Shown here in pieces: positions 9,965-17,896 of a DNA stretch of 64,000 bases. The notes beneath the pieces are model-generated. The model worked only from the letters and a program-made list of their open reading frames with translations, was not told the origin of the DNA and did no database searches. Source of the stretch: Lachnospiraceae bacterium (GTDB lineage Bacteria; Bacillota; Clostridia; Lachnospirales; Lachnospiraceae); assembly GCA_017542245.1 (NCBI GenBank), contig JAFXXN010000175.1, positions 1 through 64,000 on the forward strand. The letters are read 5' to 3'. Every line of letters starts with the position of its first letter. Within the stretch, counting starts at the first letter, position 1. Both the position numbers and the translations under genes were made by a program.

Positions 9965-10014
9965 AATCACAGCCTTTCTCTTGGCCAGGAAACGGGCAGA
10001 GAAAGGCTGTGATT
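9965..10014. repeat. Long perfect inverted repeat (17-bp arms)
   Basis: AATCACAGCCTTTCTCT (9965-9981) is the exact reverse complement of 9998-10014, with a 16-base loop. No T-run follows on either strand, so it does not look like a simple terminator. It lies in the 311-base gene-free stretch 9875-10185, with the operon terminator before it and a candidate ECF promoter after it. It could be a mobile-element remnant or a structured RNA element. Confidence 0.8.
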
Positions 10015-10110
10015 CCAACATCCCTTAGCATCCAACAAAAATGGATAAGGTATGTATGTTTCAAATTTTCGTTATTACCGGTAAATTTAGTAAAATATTC
10101 TTTCTAAATT

Positions 10111-10135
10111 TGCAACCATATGTTAAATAAACGTA
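10111..10135 (+). promoter_or_regulatory. Candidate ECF-type promoter of the sigma/anti-sigma operon
   Basis: TGCAAC (10111-10116), 15 bases, CGTA (10132-10135) resembles the SigW-like consensus TGAAAC-N16-CGTA. It lies about 50 bases before the sigma-factor start, where an autoregulated ECF promoter is expected. Matching is by eye and the -35 differs at one base. Confidence 0.4.
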
Positions 10136-10185
10136 CTTAATAAGTAAGGAACTTTTTGAATCTTTTGTGAAGGGAGGTGAACAGT

Positions 10186-10740
10186 GTGGATGATCAGAAG
10201 ATCATTGAGCTTTATTTTGAAAGGAATGAACAGGCTATAAAAGAAACGGAGATTAGGTTTGGTAAGCTGTGTTTCAGTATTGCCAGAAATATTCTTGGAA
10301 ATGAAGAGGATGCAGAAGAGTGTGTCAATGATACTTTTATGGGCGTTTGGAATGCAATACCGCCGGCTAAGCCAAATAATCTCACAGCTTTTGTATGTAA
10401 AATAGCAAGAAATCAAGCGCTTAAGAGAGTTGAGTTTCTGAATCGTGATAAAAGATCAGCTGCTTTGACAGTTTCTTTAGATGAGCTTGAGGATATTCTA
10501 CCCGATGACAGATATGTTCCGGGTATGGATGATGAAGATCTTGGCAGGTTAATTAGTTTGTTCCTTAGAAAACAGAAAGAAGATGTCAGAAATGTTTTTA
10601 TCAGAAAGTATTATTTTTTCGATAGCATTGAAGCAATAGCTAAAAGATATTCTTTTTCTGAAAGTAAAGTGAAGAGCATGCTGTTCAACATTCGCAAAAA
10701 GCTAAAAGCTTATTTACTTAAGGAGGGCGTTTTGATATGA
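10186..10740 (+). CDS. RNA polymerase ECF-type sigma factor
   Basis: 184 residues from GTG 10186. An earlier in-frame GTG at 10177 lies inside the GGGAGGTG ribosome site and is unlikely. Region 2 is recognisable (LCFSIARNILGNEEDAEECVNDTF, quoted in parts: SIARNILGN, DAEECVNDTF, AFVCKIARNQAL), as is region 4 with a helix-turn-helix (IAKRYSFSESKVKSML). ECF sigma factors redirect RNA polymerase to a small stress or envelope regulon and are held by an anti-sigma factor, here probably the overlapping downstream membrane protein (four-base ATGA overlap). The stimulus is unknown; a candidate autoregulatory promoter lies at 10111-10135. Confidence 0.9.
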   Translation: MDDQKIIELYFERNEQAIKETEIRFGKLCFSIARNILGNEEDAEECVNDTFMGVWNAIPPAKPNNLTAFVCKIARNQALKRVEFLNRDKRSAALTVSLDELEDILPDDRYVPGMDDEDLGRLISLFLRKQKEDVRNVFIRKYYFFDSIEAIAKRYSFSESKVKSMLFNIRKKLKAYLLKEGVLI

Positions 10741-11909
10741 AGGAAAATAGTATTGTCAGCGCAATTGGGAATATAGATGATGATCTTGTTTTAGGAGCAT
10801 TGAATGAAAAAAAAGATAGAAAATCATTACATTTTATTAAGTGGGGAGCTATTGCTGCTTGTTTATGCCTGCCTGTAGTTTTAGTGATTGTTATAGGTAT
10901 TAATAAAGGATGGTTTAACAAAGAAGATGTTAAAACAGAAATTTATTCAATTAATTCCGATAAATCAATATACAATTCAGGTGATAAAAATGAGACAAAT
11001 GATTTAGATTATCCGATTGATTATGATATAATATATGATTCTGCTTCAAGTGAAGATATCATTACAAATCTTACTGCTCGTTATGCTTCATTTTTTCCGG
11101 AGAACAATGATAAGATCGTATATTATGAACTTAAAGGTTTTGACAGTTTAAAGAATTGGGGTCTGATTACTGATAACAGTCAAGGGCTGACACCGGATAA
11201 TACATATAAGATTACAAAGAAGGATATTGGATCAGCCATGGGTATTGTTGGTAAATGTGAAAATGCTGATCTTGTTGGAAAAACAATTTATCACTTTGCT
11301 TCATACCCTGAAAATGATGTTATCTGTATATTGGATAACAATGGGGAATATACGTTTTACCAGGGATATTTTTATGGCCTAGAATTTATAAATTCTGAAT
11401 ATACTTCCGAAATTATATTTAATAAGTATATCCTGCCGGAAGAGTGTGTTGAGATTGAAATAACGAATGATGCTGGCGTTAAACAGCGTTCCATAACAGA
11501 TAAAGAAACCATTCAGGAAGTTTGCGGATTGCTTTCGGGGTGTAAGAATATAGGGATGGAAGGTTCGGCAAGAAGACTTGCTGAAAAATGGTATGAAACT
11601 TACGGTAACGACAATGTTTACTATGTTGAAGGCAGTCAAAGTGTAGTTTATAAAAAAATACCGAAATCGGAGAGTTCTAACGATGATATTAATGGGTCAG
11701 ATGGAAATGTTGCTGAACATGACGACACTGAAATGGAAGCAGCGCATAATCTGTGGTTTAATGGAGAGAGATGTTTTACTATTAGAACCGCAAACGGTTT
11801 TGGAGTTTTCTTTGATTTCTTTCCTGTAGGAAACGGATTTCAGTGTGTGGATGGTTTCTTTGATTTATCTGAAGAATCAGTAAAGAGACTAAGTGAAATT
11901 TTGAAGTAA
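10737..11909 (+). CDS. Membrane-anchored protein, probable anti-sigma factor
   Basis: 390 residues. A cytoplasmic N-terminus of about 30 residues is followed by one membrane helix (about residues 35-55, IAACLCLPVVLVIVIG) and an extracellular domain of about 330 residues rich in acidic and aromatic residues. The start overlaps the sigma-factor stop (ATGA), which strongly suggests translational coupling and a regulator/antagonist pair. No zinc-binding anti-sigma motif (HxxxCxxC) is visible, so anti-sigma function rests on context only. The outer domain matches no family I recognise and may sense an envelope or extracellular signal. Confidence 0.65.
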   Translation: MKENSIVSAIGNIDDDLVLGALNEKKDRKSLHFIKWGAIAACLCLPVVLVIVIGINKGWFNKEDVKTEIYSINSDKSIYNSGDKNETNDLDYPIDYDIIYDSASSEDIITNLTARYASFFPENNDKIVYYELKGFDSLKNWGLITDNSQGLTPDNTYKITKKDIGSAMGIVGKCENADLVGKTIYHFASYPENDVICILDNNGEYTFYQGYFYGLEFINSEYTSEIIFNKYILPEECVEIEITNDAGVKQRSITDKETIQEVCGLLSGCKNIGMEGSARRLAEKWYETYGNDNVYYVEGSQSVVYKKIPKSESSNDDINGSDGNVAEHDDTEMEAAHNLWFNGERCFTIRTANGFGVFFDFFPVGNGFQCVDGFFDLSEESVKRLSEILK

Positions 11910-11910
11910 A

Positions 11911-12010
11911 TCAATCATAGGGACGGTTCTTTGATTGAAAATTGAGCAATAGAGAAGCCGCATTAATTCAGTATTTGTGGGATGAACAAAATCAATCACA
12001 GAACCGTCCC
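11911..12010. repeat. GGGACGG-type long inverted repeat
   Basis: GGGACGGTTCTTTGATTG (11920-11937) pairs with CAATCACAGAACCGTCCC (11993-12010) with one mismatch over 18 bases. A second local pairing, TCAATCA (11911-11917) with TGATTGA, would compete with it. The GGGACGG core recurs in hairpins at 30495-30524 and 33310-33347. Confidence 0.75.
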
Positions 12011-12027
12011 ACTGATCGGTCTAAAAC

Positions 12028-12072
12028 AAACCCATGACTTATGCTAAGATATAGATAAGTCATGGGTTTTTA
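12028..12072. terminator. Bidirectional terminator between the anti-sigma and solute-binding genes
   Basis: AAACCCATGACTTAT (12028-12042) and its exact complement at 12055-12069 form a 15-bp stem with an A-rich 5' side and a T-rich 3' side, suited to stop both converging transcripts. Confidence 0.9.
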
Positions 12073-12118
12073 ATATTGCTATATTATTTTATATAAATAA
12101 GAAATTCAGTTGATTAGT

Positions 12119-13642
12119 TTACCATAATTTTTCTTTCAAGATTTTTATAAATGTATTTCCATCTATTTCTAAGTTATATACCTGCTTTACACAATCAAGA
12201 TATATAGCCGCGTCTTCAGCGCCCATAGCTGTATCACCGGCAAGAACACATTTATCATCGGGCCAAACAATATCACGAACAGCATTTAGCAGGCTGTTTA
12301 GCGTACCAGAATCATACCCTGAAGACCAGGTAGGAAGACCTGAACCATAATAATATGAGTATTTACTTATGGTTTTTCCTAATTCAACAGCATATTCAGC
12401 AACTTTGTTGACATATTGTGATGAAGATGAAACTGCTAAAGCATCGGTAGAACCACCGATAAATTGGCCATCCAAAGGTGAGTTACCAAAACCATGTCCT
12501 TCCTCATCAAATATCCATGGGAATCTATTTATTGTTATTGACTCTAAAGCTTCTTCAGAGAATGTGCCGCAATTCCATGTGCCGCTGAAATAGAAGGCAT
12601 AGTCACCTGATTCAAAATTAGATCTTACATCTTCACTTCCTAACTCATTTCCTTCTGAGTTAAAATATCCCTTGCGAATCATATCTTGTAGCATATCTAC
12701 AGCTTGAGCAATTCCTTTATTATCCCAACTTGATTTACCGGAGTAAATATTCTGCAATTCTTCAGCACCAATTAGTTTCAGAATAAGTGGCTCAAGATAT
12801 TCGGTTATGCACCATGTTTCATCTCCGGAACATCCCATAGGTGTTATACCTTCATATTTAAGCTTTTCGCAATATTCCAAAAACATATCCATTGTAAAAG
12901 GAAAAGGAATCTTATCATATCCGGCTTTTTTTAATACGTCCATATTAGCAAAGAGAAGTATTACATCACGGCTGTAAGGAATGCCATAGTGTTTTCCGTT
13001 ATAAGTAGTGCTTTCCAATGCAGATTCTGATATTTCTTTATTTTTGATATTTGTTTTCAAAATTTTATCAAGACAATATACTTGTTCGGCATTCACAAAA
13101 TCACCTAAGAAACCACCTGTCCAAGAAAAGAATATATCGGGAAGTTCATCATTTTTGGATGCATTTCTTATTACTTCTTTATATTCTTCATTTTCATATG
13201 AAGTTACTTCAACTGTGATATTTGGATATTTTTCCTTCATTTCTTCGAGTGCACTGTTATATACGGAATTGCCATTCTTGGATCCATCAGATAGACACCA
13301 CAATTTTAAAGTAAAACTATCAGATTCACTAAGATGTGGATCAGTAACTTTGATTTTACACTCATAAGTTTTGTTCTTATATTTTGCCTTTATTATGGCA
13401 GAGCCTACTTTTCTTGCAGTGACACGTCCATTTTTGTTAACGGTAGCCACTTTTTTATTTGAAGAAGACCATTTTACAGTACCTTTTGCATTTTTTAACT
13501 TCAGTTTAACTTTTTCACCAACATCCAGAGAACAACTAGTCTTATTCAGCTTAGGTGAAGCTGCCTGAACTACAAATCCTGGAAGCATAAAAACCAAAGA
13601 AAGCAAAAGTGCTACAAATATAGATTTTTTTGATAGTTTCAT
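12119..13642 (-). CDS. Secreted Big_2 domain / extracellular solute-binding protein fusion
   Basis: 507 residues. A signal peptide (about 1-27, ending VVQA-A, no lipobox cysteine) is followed by a Big_2 bacterial Ig-like domain (about 29-101, with VKWSSSNKKVATVNKNGRV) and a family 1 solute-binding domain (about 110-507, starting LKLWCLSDGSKNG, with DELPDIFFSW and the FSGTWNCGTF segment). Solute-binding proteins deliver sugars to ABC permeases, but no matching permease is adjacent, and the missing lipid anchor plus Ig domain suggest a wall-associated or released binding protein. GGAGG ribosome site and a consensus promoter lie upstream. Ligand unknown, probably an oligosaccharide. Confidence 0.85.
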   Translation of the reverse strand: MKLSKKSIFVALLLSLVFMLPGFVVQAASPKLNKTSCSLDVGEKVKLKLKNAKGTVKWSSSNKKVATVNKNGRVTARKVGSAIIKAKYKNKTYECKIKVTDPHLSESDSFTLKLWCLSDGSKNGNSVYNSALEEMKEKYPNITVEVTSYENEEYKEVIRNASKNDELPDIFFSWTGGFLGDFVNAEQVYCLDKILKTNIKNKEISESALESTTYNGKHYGIPYSRDVILLFANMDVLKKAGYDKIPFPFTMDMFLEYCEKLKYEGITPMGCSGDETWCITEYLEPLILKLIGAEELQNIYSGKSSWDNKGIAQAVDMLQDMIRKGYFNSEGNELGSEDVRSNFESGDYAFYFSGTWNCGTFSEEALESITINRFPWIFDEEGHGFGNSPLDGQFIGGSTDALAVSSSSQYVNKVAEYAVELGKTISKYSYYYGSGLPTWSSGYDSGTLNSLLNAVRDIVWPDDKCVLAGDTAMGAEDAAIYLDCVKQVYNLEIDGNTFIKILKEKLW

Positions 13643-13677
13643 TTTTCCCTCCTATATATTAATTTAAAATCAAAGCA

Positions 13678-13707
13678 ATTATATATCTTTGGTTTATTAA
13701 ATGTCAA
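13678..13707 (-). promoter_or_regulatory. Promoter of the Big_2/solute-binding gene
   Basis: On the minus strand TTGACA (13702-13707), 18 bases, TATAAT (13678-13683), about 35 bases before the start codon. It is back to back with the sugar-importer promoter at 13729-13757. Confidence 0.75.
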
Positions 13708-13728
13708 GCTTTTTCATAGTGTTTTTGC

Positions 13729-13757
13729 TTGACGCCCTACAAAATAGGGGGTATAAT
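13729..13757 (+). promoter_or_regulatory. Promoter of the sugar ABC importer with palindromic spacer
   Basis: TTGACG (13729-13734), 17 bases, TATAAT (13752-13757). The spacer holds the inverted repeat CCCTA (13735-13739) / TAGGG (13745-13749), a possible operator placed to block polymerase. Confidence 0.8.
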
Positions 13758-13840
13758 AAAAAATTATTGAATCATTTTTATATATGGTTAGAACAATGAA
13801 TCAAATATTTGAAGAAGTATAAACTTATGGAGGATTACAT

Positions 13841-15352
13841 ATGTCTTCTGAATATAAACTGGAACTGCGGGGCGTTTCAAAGTCCTTTCCGGGTGTAAAG
13901 GCATTGGACAAAGTGCAGTTGGCAGTAAGACCTGGTACGGTTCATGCTTTAATGGGTGAAAACGGTGCCGGAAAATCAACACTTATGAAATGCCTTTTTG
14001 GAATTTATAAGATGGATGAAGGTGAAATATATATCGATGGCGAGAAAACCACTATAGATAATCCTGATGAAGCCATGAAAAAAGGTATAGCTATGGTGCA
14101 TCAGGAATTACAGCCGGTTTTGGCCAGAAGTGTTGGCGAAAATATGTTCCTGGGAAGATTTCCTGTCAAAAAATTTGGTCCTCTTAAGATAATAGACCAT
14201 AAAAAGATGTATGCAGAGACCGAAAAATGGCTTAAAGAAGTTGATATGGATTTTAATCCAAAGGCACAGTTGGATACCCTTTCCATAGGACAGATGCAGT
14301 CTGTCGAGATAGCAAAGGCTGTTTCACATGATGCAAAGGTTATCATATTTGATGAACCGACATCTTCACTATCGAACAGCGAAGTTGAAGCATTGTTTAA
14401 AATAATGGAATCTCTTAGAGCCAAAGGGGTTGCCATGATATACATCTCTCATAAGATGGATGAAATTAAGCGTATTGCTGATGATGTAACTATCATGAGA
14501 GATGGCACTTATATCGGAACATGGCCTGCTGAGCAACTTACAATAGATCAGATTATCACCAAGATGGTAGGACATGAACTTACGGCTATCTATCCTGAAA
14601 AGGATAGATCTCCCGGTGAAGTGGTTCTGGAGGTGGATGGGCTTTCATCCATACATCATAAGTCATTCCAGAATATTACTTTTAAACTAAGAAAAGGTGA
14701 AATACTTGGATTCGGAGGTTTGGTAGGTGCACAGAGAACCGAACTTATGGAAGGACTTTTTGGAATCAGAAATCTTTCATCCGGGAAAATAAAGATTCAT
14801 GGTAATGAAGTTAAGATTAAAAATCCTAAAGATGCTATGGATGCAGGAATCGGTATGATTACTGAAGACAGAAGAGGAAACGGCATATTTGGCTGTCTTT
14901 CCATAAAAGATAATGTCGGTGTTTCTGTATACAAAAAATTCCTGCTCGGCGGATTAGTGTTAGATCATAAAAAGATTAACCGTATAGTACAGAATAGTAT
15001 TGACAAGCTTAAGATCAAAACTCCTAATATGCAACAGCACATAGCAAATCTTTCCGGCGGTAATCAACAAAAAGTTATCGTGTCGAGATGGCTTGCCAAC
15101 GATCCTGATATTTTGATAATGGATGAGCCGACTAGGGGGATTGACGTAGGATCCAAGCATGAGATTTACGAAATAATGAATAATCTTGCAAAACAGGGGA
15201 AAGCCATTATAATGGTTTCATCTGAGATGGCAGAACTTCTTGGCATGTCTGATAGAATTTATGTGATGTGCAACGGTAAACTCCGCGGAGAAATTACCGA
15301 AGAAAAGGATATGACACAGGAAAATGTAATGAAGTACGCAACACAATTCTGA
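13841..15352 (+). CDS. mglA: Galactose/methylgalactoside-type sugar importer, ATP-binding protein
   Basis: 503 residues, standard for the double-ATPase subunits of the ribose/galactose importer family. First ATPase half has Walker A GENGAGKST (about residues 39-47), signature LSIGQMQ and Walker B VIIFDEPTSS. The second half has a degenerate P-loop (GLVGAQRTE), as is usual in this family, and an intact signature LSGGNQQKV with ILIMDEPTRGIDVG. It powers uptake together with the permease 59 bases downstream. Galactose is favoured by overall similarity to MglA, but RbsA- or XylG-type specificity cannot be excluded. Transcribed from the strong promoter at 13729-13757, which has a possible operator. 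Confidence 0.9.
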   Translation: MSSEYKLELRGVSKSFPGVKALDKVQLAVRPGTVHALMGENGAGKSTLMKCLFGIYKMDEGEIYIDGEKTTIDNPDEAMKKGIAMVHQELQPVLARSVGENMFLGRFPVKKFGPLKIIDHKKMYAETEKWLKEVDMDFNPKAQLDTLSIGQMQSVEIAKAVSHDAKVIIFDEPTSSLSNSEVEALFKIMESLRAKGVAMIYISHKMDEIKRIADDVTIMRDGTYIGTWPAEQLTIDQIITKMVGHELTAIYPEKDRSPGEVVLEVDGLSSIHHKSFQNITFKLRKGEILGFGGLVGAQRTELMEGLFGIRNLSSGKIKIHGNEVKIKNPKDAMDAGIGMITEDRRGNGIFGCLSIKDNVGVSVYKKFLLGGLVLDHKKINRIVQNSIDKLKIKTPNMQQHIANLSGGNQQKVIVSRWLANDPDILIMDEPTRGIDVGSKHEIYEIMNNLAKQGKAIIMVSSEMAELLGMSDRIYVMCNGKLRGEITEEKDMTQENVMKYATQF

Positions 15353-15411
15353 GTGTAATAAATAGGATACACAGAGAGTTAAACGTGTTTTTCTATTAAA
15401 GGAGAATAGAA

Positions 15412-16401
15412 ATGGTTAAATCAAAAAGAAAGAAAGCATTAGATTTTCTGATAAATAACGGTGTTATAATCGTTATGTTTATTTTGGTAATTTATACCGG
15501 ATTTACTAATGACAGATTTATTACCACGGATAATCTGTTCAACATTCTTATGAATATGAGTGCGAGAGTTGTAATTGCATTAGGTATTGCCGGTTGTGTT
15601 ATTACATCCGGATGTGACCTGTCAGCCGGACGTATGGTCGGTTTCGCAGCATGCATTGCAGGAACGCTACTGCAAAAAATGGATTATTCCGGAAAGTTCT
15701 TCCCGGATATGGAACCTTTAAACATTCTTGTTGCTCTATTAGTCGTAGTGGTGATTACCGGAGCATTTGGATCCATTACAGGATTTTGCATCGCATTTCT
15801 ACATATTCCTCCTTTCATAGCTACACTTGCAATGATGGAGGTGGTATACGGAATAGCTCTTATCTACACAGGAGCAAAACCTCTTGGCGGATACACTTTA
15901 GATTATACCAGTATTGCAACAGGTAAGTTTCTAGGAGTAAGTTATCTAATATGGATAGCAATTATTGTTGCCGGTGTCACGTGGTTCATTTTTAATATGA
16001 CAAGACACGGTAAATATATGTATGCTATAGGCGGGAATCCTCAGGCTGCTGAGGCTGCAGGTGTTCCGGTACGTTTGACTATAGTACTCGTCTATATGAA
16101 AGCTGCTATGATGTACGGGCTTGCAGGATTTATGCTTGGAGCTAAAGCCGGCGGTGCATCTGTAAATCTCGGTCTTGGTTATGAAATGGAGGCTATAGCG
16201 GCATGTACTATAGGCGGTGTATCTGTTACCGGCGGACGTGGTAAGGTTTCTTCTGCTATCATCGGTGTTGCTGTTTTCGAACTTCTGAAGGCATCTCTGC
16301 AGTATCTCGGTGTTGATGCCAATTCACAATACATATTTATCGGAGTAGTAATCTTCGTTGCTATTTCTTTGGATATAAGAAAATATGTAGCTAAGAAATG
16401 A
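15412..16401 (+). CDS. mglC: Sugar ABC importer permease
   Basis: 329 residues with about eight to ten membrane helices and a short basic N-terminus. Shows family features of MglC/RbsC permeases: GCVITSGCDLSAGRMVG, FLHIPPFIATLAMM, GNPQAAEAAGV and the AIAACTIGGVSVTGGRG block. AAAGGAG ribosome site. Forms the membrane channel with the upstream ATPase; the partner binding protein is presumably the convergent lipoprotein gene at 16568-17617. The operon ends at a two-way terminator. Confidence 0.92.
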   Translation: MVKSKRKKALDFLINNGVIIVMFILVIYTGFTNDRFITTDNLFNILMNMSARVVIALGIAGCVITSGCDLSAGRMVGFAACIAGTLLQKMDYSGKFFPDMEPLNILVALLVVVVITGAFGSITGFCIAFLHIPPFIATLAMMEVVYGIALIYTGAKPLGGYTLDYTSIATGKFLGVSYLIWIAIIVAGVTWFIFNMTRHGKYMYAIGGNPQAAEAAGVPVRLTIVLVYMKAAMMYGLAGFMLGAKAGGASVNLGLGYEMEAIAACTIGGVSVTGGRGKVSSAIIGVAVFELLKASLQYLGVDANSQYIFIGVVIFVAISLDIRKYVAKK

Positions 16402-16448
16402 TTTAGTTGTTTATAATCATAAGCCTAAATGAGTTTAAAAAGTCCAAA

Positions 16449-16496
16449 TAAAAGAACGCTTTCAGGCATATCTTAAACCTGGCGGCGTTCTTTTTA
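16449..16496. terminator. Two-way terminator between mglC and mglB
   Basis: AAAGAACGC (16451-16459) pairs with GCGTTCTTT (16485-16493), with an inner CAGG/CCTG stem. T-rich on the plus side and A-rich before the stem, so it can end both convergent transcripts. Confidence 0.85.
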
Positions 16497-16567
16497 ATAT
16501 TTTTGATCCTATTTTTTTAGTCCAATCATGATATTTCCAATGAAGATAACGAAGAAACTTCAAAAAA

Positions 16568-17617
16568 TTATTTCAAGGTATCAAGAATTGATTGAGCATT
16601 TGTGGTAGTAACCTTAACGTAGTCACAGCCGAAATAATATTCATTCTTTGTACCGGAAATATATTTTATGGCAGCATCAACAGCACCATGAGACTGTGCG
16701 ATATGGTCATTAAATACTGTACCGGTCATTTTACCGGAAATAACATTCTCTAATGCTTCTGTAAGAGCATCAACACCTACCAGATAGATGTCTGTGCCGA
16801 CTTTACGGCCAACTGCTTCGATTGACTGGAGAGCACCAAGCGCCATAGCATCATTATTACAGAAAACCACTTCAATTTCAGGATGTGCTGATAATGAATT
16901 TGCTACTAACTGCTGAGCTGTAGCCTGATCCCAGTTTCCAACCTGATCATCAAGACATTCCATATCCCAACCGGCATCCTTAAGAGCCTTTACTGAAAAC
17001 TCCGTACGGTACTGTGCATCAATATTTTCAGGATCTCCTTCAATCATAATATACTGAATTTTTCCGTCTTTATTCAGATCAACTTTATCTTTTCCAAGGT
17101 CTTTAATGATTTCACCCTGCATAGTTCCTGACTGGCGGGCATCACATCCTACATATGTCACATTCCAGTTATTTGCGCTCCATCTTGCTTCCTCATCCTT
17201 ATCAGGCTCGCGGTTGATATAAACAAGAGGGATATTAGCGTTTACAACTAAATCTGTAATAGTTGAAGCGGAAGAAGAGTTAACCGGGTTGATGATCAGA
17301 ACATCAACACCCTGGGTTATGAAGTTCTGAATCTGATTTGTCTGTGTAGCCTGGTCATTTGCACCGTCAACTATTGTAATGTTTTCCTTTGAAAATCCCT
17401 TTGAAACGAGATAATTCTCAAGTTCGGTACGGAACAAAGTCATAAAGTTGTCAGCGAACTGATAGATACAGACGCCGACCTTTTTGTTTGCATAAGCAGA
17501 ATCACTGCTTGTTCCTGATGACTGTTGGTCAGTGCTTCCGGATTTTTTACTACATCCTGCAAGCATAGCAGCCACCATCGTCAAAGTCAAAAAAATAACA
17601 ACTAATCTTTTTTTCAT
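16568..17617 (-). CDS. mglB: Galactose-type sugar-binding lipoprotein
   Basis: 349 residues. Lipoprotein signal peptide with lipobox LAGC at about residues 18-21, a Ser/Thr/Gly-rich linker, then a periplasmic-binding type 1 fold (KVGVCIYQFADNFM ... INPVNSSSAST ... CNNDAMALGALQSI ... VGVDALTEAL), close to the glucose/galactose-binding protein MglB. It captures the sugar at the outer membrane face for the importer. Unusually, it is on the opposite strand and converges on mglC, rather than leading an mglBAC operon. It has its own consensus promoter, so binding protein and transporter can be regulated separately. Confidence 0.9.
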   Translation of the reverse strand: MKKRLVVIFLTLTMVAAMLAGCSKKSGSTDQQSSGTSSDSAYANKKVGVCIYQFADNFMTLFRTELENYLVSKGFSKENITIVDGANDQATQTNQIQNFITQGVDVLIINPVNSSSASTITDLVVNANIPLVYINREPDKDEEARWSANNWNVTYVGCDARQSGTMQGEIIKDLGKDKVDLNKDGKIQYIMIEGDPENIDAQYRTEFSVKALKDAGWDMECLDDQVGNWDQATAQQLVANSLSAHPEIEVVFCNNDAMALGALQSIEAVGRKVGTDIYLVGVDALTEALENVISGKMTGTVFNDHIAQSHGAVDAAIKYISGTKNEYYFGCDYVKVTTTNAQSILDTLK

Positions 17618-17645
17618 ATTAGCCTCCCAAAATTAAATTGAATGA

Positions 17646-17674
17646 ATTATATCATAGGACATAAGATATTTCAA
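17646..17674 (-). promoter_or_regulatory. Promoter of mglB
   Basis: On the minus strand TTGAAA (17669-17674), 17 bases, TATAAT (17646-17651), about 30 bases before the start codon with GGGAGG between. Confidence 0.75.
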
Positions 17675-17896
17675 TTTATTTCGTATAAATACTTGGTAAA
17701 ATCTCAAAAAAAGATTGTGTTTACTTATAGCTTATGTTAATATAATAATAGTGTTCTAATAACCGGAGAAACAGTTTTCGGTTTGTTTTTGTGTAACAAC
17801 TCAATACTGTAAAATATAAGCAGGACATAAGGACTTTTACCAAATGAGTCAATATTCTGCCCGTTTTTTTATAAAAAATAATGGGAGGTTTTACTA

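Noticed and set aside
17761-17790. Hairpin AACCGGAGA/TTTTCGGTT followed by TGTTTTTG upstream of the DUF6273 gene, as an attenuator
   Set aside because: The stem needs two G-T pairs, the supposed promoter before it has a poor -35, and the transcript would be only about 35 bases. Not listed as a feature.
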